A stretch of DNA of 64,000 bases from Sulfuricaulis limicola (GTDB taxonomy: Bacteria > Pseudomonadota > Gammaproteobacteria > Acidiferrobacterales > Sulfurifustaceae), in contig NZ_AP014879.1 in assembly GCF_002355735.1 (NCBI RefSeq), positions 1 through 64,000 on the forward strand. The letters are read 5' to 3'. Both the position numbers and the translations under genes were made by a program. Under the pieces are notes generated by a model, which worked only from the letters and a program-made list of their open reading frames with translations, made no database searches and was not told the DNA's origin. Of the stretch, positions 59,437 through 64,000 are shown piece after piece (within the stretch, counting starts at the first letter, position 1; each line of letters begins with the position of its first letter).

Positions 59437-61979
59437 CAGAACAGGTTCTCGCGGATGTTCTCCGGCGGTCGCGCCGGGGCGGCAGCACCGTCGGTTTCGC
59501 CCTCGGTACCGGGAAGATCCTGCGGTGTTTCCGTGCCCGGGGCGAAATATTCTTCCATCGCCTCGGGGTCGTCGGGCGTGGTGGGTTTGCCGGTTTCGCT
59601 GTTGATGGTGAGGCGCACCATGGTTTCCGGCGGCACCGGGGGCTTTTCCGGTACGCCCGCGAGCGCTTCGCGCATGAAGTCGATCCACACCGGCAGCGCC
59701 GTGCGCCCGCCGGTTTCGGCGCGGCCGAGCGACACCGGCTGGTCGAAGCCGACCCAGGCCGTCGCCGCCACCTCGCTGTTGAAGCCGGAGAACCAGGCAT
59801 CGCGATAGTCATTGGTGGTCCCGGTCTTGCCGGCCAGGTCCTTGCGTCCCAGCACCAGTGCGCCGCGGCCGGTGCCGGCGCGGATGACGTCCTGCATCAT
59901 GCTGGCCATGAGAAAACTGGTCTCGGGGCTCAGTACGCGCGGCGCGTGCACCGGCTGACCCTTGTCCGCCGCCATGCCCGTGGTTGCGGCGGCGGGCGGA
60001 TTTCCCTGCGACTCGGTCGTTCCTGCGCGCCCGGCGTTCGCGATACTTGTGCTTCCCGGTACATCACATTCGCGGCAGACGGTCGCGGGGTTCGCCTGTT
60101 CCAGGACGTTGTGATTGGCATCCTCGACACGCGCGATAAAGTATGGCGTGACACGGTAGCCGCCATTGGCGAACACGGTGAAGGCGTTCACCATCTGCAT
60201 CGGCGTGGCCGAAGCCGTGCCCAGCGCCAGCGACAGGTTGCGCGGCAGCTTGGCCGGATCGAAACCGAAGCGCTCCATGTATTCGACGGTGTAGGCGACG
60301 CCGAGCGCGCGCAGCAGACGCACGGCCACCAGGTTGAGCGACTGCGCCAGCGCCACGCGCAGTCGCGTGGGCCCGAAGAATTTCTTGCTGTAGTCCTCGG
60401 GGCGCCACTCCTCTTCGGGGGACTCGCCGTCCATGACGATCGGCGCGCCGCTGACGGTGCTGGCGGCGGTGAAGCCCTTGTCCAGCGCCGCGCTGAAGAT
60501 GAAGGGCTTGATGCTGGAGCCGGGCTGGCGTTCCGCCTGGGTCACGCGGTTGAAGCTGCTCTGGTAAAAATCGAAACCGCCGGTGAGTGCGAGCACAGCA
60601 CCGTCGACGGGGCGCAGGGCCACCAGCGCGCCGGCCACTTCCGGTATCTGCGCCAGGCGCCAGGGACCGGTTTCCGGCAACTGTTGCGGATCTTCAACGG
60701 CTTCGAGGTAGATGATGTCGCCCGGCTTGACTGCGTCGGCGGCGTTCTTGACAGGGTTGCCCAGGGTGTTTTCATCGATATAACGCCGGGCCCAGGACAG
60801 CCCGCCCCAGCCGAGCTCGACCGTGGCGCCGTCCTGGGTGTATACCTGCGCGCTTTTTTCCCCGACTTCGAGCACGACGCCCGGCAACAGATCACCCACG
60901 ACGCGATAATCCTTGAGCGCATCGTCGAGATAGATGGCGTCGGGTTTTCCGCGGAAGGCCACCTGCCCGGCCGGGCCGCGGTAGCCGTGGCGGCGATCGT
61001 ATTCCAGCAGACCGGCGCGCAAGGCCCTGACGGCGGCCTGCTGGTGCCGGGCCTTGAGTGTGGTGTAGACGTGAAAACCGCCGGCGTAGGTTTTTTCGTC
61101 GTAGGTCTGGATCATGTACTGGCGCACCAGCTCGGCCACGTAGGGCGCCACGGTGTCCGATTTGAGATTGTGCCGGGCGGCAGCCAGTGGCGCATTCACC
61201 GCCTCGGCATAGGCCGCTTCATCGATGAAATTCAGGTTGAGCATCTGTTTCAGGATGGCGTTGCGCCGCTCCGTCGCATTTTCGGGATTGTTCAGCGGGT
61301 TGTCGCGCGACGGCGCCTTCGGCAGTCCGGCGAGCATCGCCATTTCCGGCAAGGTCAGCGCCTGGAGGTTCTTGCCGTAATACGTCTGGGCGGCGGCGGC
61401 GAAGCCATAGGAGCGGTGTCCGAGAAAGATCTTGTTGAAATAGAGTTCCAGGATCTGCTGTTTGCTCAGCTCGCGTTCGATCTTGAAGGCCAGCAGCACC
61501 TCCTTGATCTTGCGCGTGTAGGTTTTTTCAGGGCTGAGGAAAAAATTGCGCGCCACCTGCATGGTGATGGTGCTGGCGCCCTGCGATGTCGACTGGGTGC
61601 GCAGGTTGTGCAGGGCGGCGCGCAGGATGCCGACGAAGTCCACGCCGTGGTGATAGTAGAAGGAGCGGTCCTCGGCAGCCAGCACCGCCTTGATGAGCAG
61701 GTCCGGGACTTCTTCGATTTTCACCGGGATGCGTTTTTCCTCGCCGAATTCGGCGAGCAATTCCCCGTCGGCGGTGTAAACCCGCAGCGGCACTTTCAGC
61801 TGCGCGCCCGAGAGGTCGTCGAGGGCAGGCAGCGTCGGCGTCAGGATGAGCGCGATCAGGGTGAGTATCACCACTGCGCCCGCGAGCAGGCCAAACAGCG
61901 CGATCAGCGCCAGTTGCCAGGGTTTGGCAGGCAAATGCTGGCGGGTCCAGCGGGAGAAAGCGCTCCCAGAATCATTCAT
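59436..61979 (-). CDS. mrcA: Penicillin-binding protein 1A
   Basis: This bifunctional enzyme polymerises glycan strands and cross-links peptides in the cell wall. The 847-aa protein has a membrane anchor (LALIALFGLLAGAVVILTLI). The GT51 domain has AAEDRSFYYHHGVDFVGILR and QGASTITMQVARNFFLS. The transpeptidase domain has the SXXK serine in QPGSSIKPFIF near residue 480 and KTGTTND near 720. It lies divergent from the pilMNO operon, a common order. The 246 bases between hold the pilM promoter. Confidence 0.96.
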   Translation of the reverse strand: MNDSGSAFSRWTRQHLPAKPWQLALIALFGLLAGAVVILTLIALILTPTLPALDDLSGAQLKVPLRVYTADGELLAEFGEEKRIPVKIEEVPDLLIKAVLAAEDRSFYYHHGVDFVGILRAALHNLRTQSTSQGASTITMQVARNFFLSPEKTYTRKIKEVLLAFKIERELSKQQILELYFNKIFLGHRSYGFAAAAQTYYGKNLQALTLPEMAMLAGLPKAPSRDNPLNNPENATERRNAILKQMLNLNFIDEAAYAEAVNAPLAAARHNLKSDTVAPYVAELVRQYMIQTYDEKTYAGGFHVYTTLKARHQQAAVRALRAGLLEYDRRHGYRGPAGQVAFRGKPDAIYLDDALKDYRVVGDLLPGVVLEVGEKSAQVYTQDGATVELGWGGLSWARRYIDENTLGNPVKNAADAVKPGDIIYLEAVEDPQQLPETGPWRLAQIPEVAGALVALRPVDGAVLALTGGFDFYQSSFNRVTQAERQPGSSIKPFIFSAALDKGFTAASTVSGAPIVMDGESPEEEWRPEDYSKKFFGPTRLRVALAQSLNLVAVRLLRALGVAYTVEYMERFGFDPAKLPRNLSLALGTASATPMQMVNAFTVFANGGYRVTPYFIARVEDANHNVLEQANPATVCRECDVPGSTSIANAGRAGTTESQGNPPAAATTGMAADKGQPVHAPRVLSPETSFLMASMMQDVIRAGTGRGALVLGRKDLAGKTGTTNDYRDAWFSGFNSEVAATAWVGFDQPVSLGRAETGGRTALPVWIDFMREALAGVPEKPPVPPETMVRLTINSETGKPTTPDDPEAMEEYFAPGTETPQDLPGTEGETDGAAAPARPPENIRENLF

Positions 61980-62140
61980 ATGGGTGAGGCTGGCGGAAGT
62001 TTGTGTCAGGGAGCGTCCGGAAACCGGCGCGACCGACAGTATAAACCACAGTCCGGCCGCTGCGGTATTTATGAACGCGACGCCTCCCCGTGCCGGAAAA
62101 ATCTGCGGGAAAACCCATAAATACCGGCAAATTCAGCAAT

Positions 62141-62170
62141 TTGTCATTTTCGAATTCTATGGTCTATATT
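62141..62170 (+). promoter_or_regulatory. Probable sigma-70 promoter of pilM operon
   Basis: TTGTCA (62141-62146), an 18-base spacer and TATATT (62165-62170) fit a housekeeping promoter. It lies in an AT-rich stretch about 56 bases before the pilM GTG. Confidence 0.5.
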
Positions 62171-62225
62171 TGATCTACATTTATATGTATCAATCATAAC
62201 TCAAGGATTTAGAGAGGAAAATAAA

Positions 62226-63302
62226 GTGAATGCCCTTTCGGGTTTATTTTCCAAAAAGAAGCCGCCACTGATAGGAATCGACATCAGCTCCTCTGCCGTC
62301 AAGGTGCTCGAGCTGAGCCGGAACGGCGAGCATCTGCGCGTCGAGCGCTATGCGGTGGAACCCCTCCCCCAGAATGCCGTGGTCGAGCACGCCATCACGG
62401 AAGTCGAGCAGGTGGCGCAGGTGGTGGAGCGCGCCATCAAGAAGTCCGGGACCAAGGTCAAGCACGCGGCCGTGGCGGTGCCGGCGGCGCATGTCATCAC
62501 CAAGACCATCAAGATGGCGGCCAACCTGAGCGATCAGGACCGCCAGACGCAGGTGGAAATGGAGGCGGACCATTACATCCCCTATCCGCTGAACGAAATC
62601 AATCTCGATTTCCAGGTTCTCGGCCCTTCGGAGAGCAATCCGGAAGAGGTGGACGTGCTGATGGCCGCCTGCCGCAAGGAAATCGTGGACGACTATCTCG
62701 CCGTCATCCAGGCGCCAGGCCTGACGCCTTTGGTGGTGGATGTCGAAACCTATGCCATGGAGAACGCGTTCTCGCTCATCACCAGCCACATGCCCGGTGG
62801 CGGCATGGAAAAGACCATTGCCGTGCTCGACATCGGCGCCACCGCGACCACCATCAACGTGGTGCACAACAATCGCTCGGTTTATACCCGCGATCATGCC
62901 TTCGGCGGCCGGCAGCTGACGGAAGAGATCCAGCGCCGTTACGGCCTCTCTTATGAAGAGGCGGGGCTGGCCAAGAAACAGGGTGGCCTGCCGGACAATT
63001 ACCAGACCGACGTGCTGCGGCCCTTCATGGAGGCCATGTGCCAGGAAATCATGCGCGCCCTGCAGTTCTTCTACTCCTCGACGCCGTTCAACAGCGTGGA
63101 CCAGTTGCTGCTGGCGGGGGGCTGCGGACAGATCGCGGGCATCGATGAACTGGTGGCGGCTCGTATCGGCGTGCCGGCCATGGTGGCCAACCCCTTCGCC
63201 AGCATGTCGCTGGCCTCGCGCATCAAGCCGCAACATCTTTCCAATGACGCGCCTTCGCTCATGATCAGCTGCGGGCTCGCCATGCGGAGCTTCGACGAAT
63301 GA
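62226..63302 (+). CDS. pilM: Type IV pilus assembly protein PilM
   Basis: PilM is an actin-like cytoplasmic ATPase that links the pilus machinery to PilN. The 358-aa protein starts at GTG with a GAGAGGA site. It has IGIDISSSAVKVLELSRNGE near residue 18, which is the phosphate-1 type motif, and AVLDIGATATTINVVHNN near 200. LLLAGGCGQIAGIDELVAAR lies near 295. It heads the pilMNOPQ-type operon and overlaps pilN by 4 bases. Confidence 0.95.
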   Translation: MNALSGLFSKKKPPLIGIDISSSAVKVLELSRNGEHLRVERYAVEPLPQNAVVEHAITEVEQVAQVVERAIKKSGTKVKHAAVAVPAAHVITKTIKMAANLSDQDRQTQVEMEADHYIPYPLNEINLDFQVLGPSESNPEEVDVLMAACRKEIVDDYLAVIQAPGLTPLVVDVETYAMENAFSLITSHMPGGGMEKTIAVLDIGATATTINVVHNNRSVYTRDHAFGGRQLTEEIQRRYGLSYEEAGLAKKQGGLPDNYQTDVLRPFMEAMCQEIMRALQFFYSSTPFNSVDQLLLAGGCGQIAGIDELVAARIGVPAMVANPFASMSLASRIKPQHLSNDAPSLMISCGLAMRSFDE

Positions 63303-63874
63303 CCACCCGCATTAACCTTCTTCCATGGCGCGAAATGCGCCGCAAGGAACAGGACCGCCAGTTGCTGACGATCGCCGTTGGCGCGTGGATCCTGATGGGC
63401 GTGATCATCTTCTATGCGCATGTGCATGTCAGCGCGCTCATAGAAAACCAGAACAAGCGCAACGAGTTCCTGAATCAGGAAATCGCCAAAGTCGAGCTGG
63501 AAATCAAGGAAATTGCCGAGCTGAAAAAGAAGCGCGCCGACCTGATCGCGCGCATGAACGTGATCTACCAGCTGCAGGGAGACCGCGCCAAGGTGGTGCA
63601 TCTTTTCGACGAGCTGGCGCGCAAGCTGCCGGAAGGCGTCTATCTGGTGTCATTGAATCATACCGGCAGCAGCATCGCGCTCAAGGGTGTGGCCCAATCC
63701 AATGCCCGCGTCTCGGCGCTCATGCGCAACCTGGCCGCGTCCGACTGGTTCGCCGAGCCGGAACTTGAAGTGATCACCGTCAAGGCTCAGGGAAGCGATC
63801 GCGTCAGCGAGTTTTCACTCAAGGTCAAGCCAGTCGCGAAGCAGCAGAGCAAGATCGAGGATACTGGCACATGA
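63299..63874 (+). CDS. pilN: Type IV pilus assembly protein PilN
   Basis: This inner-membrane protein of 191 aa is part of the PilMNO alignment complex. The short cytoplasmic start, INLLPWREMRRKEQ, carries the PilM-binding INLLPWR motif. One membrane helix (LTIAVGAWILMGVIIFYAHV) follows, then a coiled coil (LNQEIAKVELEIKEIAELKK) and a periplasmic ferredoxin-like domain. The ATGA overlaps on both sides show tight coupling with pilM and pilO. Confidence 0.95.
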   Translation: MTTRINLLPWREMRRKEQDRQLLTIAVGAWILMGVIIFYAHVHVSALIENQNKRNEFLNQEIAKVELEIKEIAELKKKRADLIARMNVIYQLQGDRAKVVHLFDELARKLPEGVYLVSLNHTGSSIALKGVAQSNARVSALMRNLAASDWFAEPELEVITVKAQGSDRVSEFSLKVKPVAKQQSKIEDTGT

Positions 63875-64000
63875 CCCTGGACGATCTGAAAAATATCGAT
63901 GTCAACAACCTCAGCTCCTGGCCGGTGCCGATCAAGATCGCCGGCATCCTGTTCGTATGCGGCGTCATACTTTTTGCCGGTTTCTGGTTTCTGATCCAGG
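63871..64000 (+). CDS. pilO: Type IV pilus assembly protein PilO (partial, runs off window)
   Basis: The ATG at 63871 overlaps the pilN stop by 4 bases. The visible 43 residues start MTLDDLKNIDVNNLSSWPVP and lead into a membrane helix (IAGILFVCGVILFAGFWFLI). Position, coupling and this start match PilO, the inner-membrane partner of PilN. The rest lies beyond the window. Confidence 0.85.
   Translation, partial: MTLDDLKNIDVNNLSSWPVPIKIAGILFVCGVILFAGFWFLIQ

Overview
The window is a GC-rich chromosomal segment from a bacterium that gene order and protein signatures place in the Gammaproteobacteria. The evidence is dnaA-dnaN-gyrB at the left edge, the def/fmt/rsmB/DUF4390/NtrY/NtrX block, a LysM-dprA-smg-topA run, an AhcY under an SAH riboswitch, and a pilMNO operon divergent from the PBP1A gene. 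The species cannot be fixed from this sequence alone. The left end lies at or next to the replication origin: perfect DnaA boxes flank dnaA, an AT-rich stretch precedes dnaN, and three parS-like sites lie within about 16 kb. recF is absent from its usual place between dnaN and gyrB; two parS-like palindromes occupy that short gap.

Region by region. 1-5.3 kb: replication initiation, sliding clamp and gyrase. 5.3-13.1 kb: a leftward block with apaG, a DUF2784 membrane protein, apaH, pip, an RMD1/YagE protein, then the S-adenosylmethionine cycle (metF, ahcY with an SAH riboswitch, metK) and a rhodanese. 13.1-16.4 kb: ttcA, followed by an accessory patch of low GC: an IS1595-type transposase, a two-gene module of unknown function that overlaps it tail to tail, an odd class II tRNA with a UCU anticodon, and a perfect parS. 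16.4-20.5 kb: an M48 protease, an SH3 lipoprotein, a cyclase remnant, two lipid A acyltransferase paralogues and an EthD-like protein. 20.5-28.0 kb: a tightly overlapping leftward operon def/fmt/rsmB/DUF4390/NtrY/NtrX/TPR. 28.2-33.5 kb: LysM protein, dprA, smg, topA. 33.5-40.8 kb: TSUP permease, mltA, rnd, mpl, a DsbA-like protein and three unrecognised genes. 41.0-46.6 kb: the 2-oxoglutarate dehydrogenase operon sucA-sucB-lpdA with a clear terminator.

46.6-47.4 kb is gene-poor. It holds an intact tRNA-Arg(CCG) set between long inverted repeats that are themselves bordered by broken pieces of the same tRNA. 47.4-54.1 kb: cytochrome c5, comM, ubiK, a nitrogen-regulated porin-glnK-amtB operon with an NtrC-like site and sigma-54 promoter, a CDGSH protein and speE. 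54.2-64.0 kb: speA, a SPOR protein, argS, a conserved hypothetical, PBP1A, and the start of the type IV pilus operon pilM-pilN-pilO (pilO runs off the window).

Most genes are core housekeeping. The unusual material sits between genes. At least six operon junctions carry imperfect hairpins, most built from short iterated units of unrelated sequence; some supply the stop codon of the neighbouring gene. The strongest candidates for follow-up are the UCU class II tRNA, the caged tRNA-Arg(CCG), and the IS1595-linked two-gene module.
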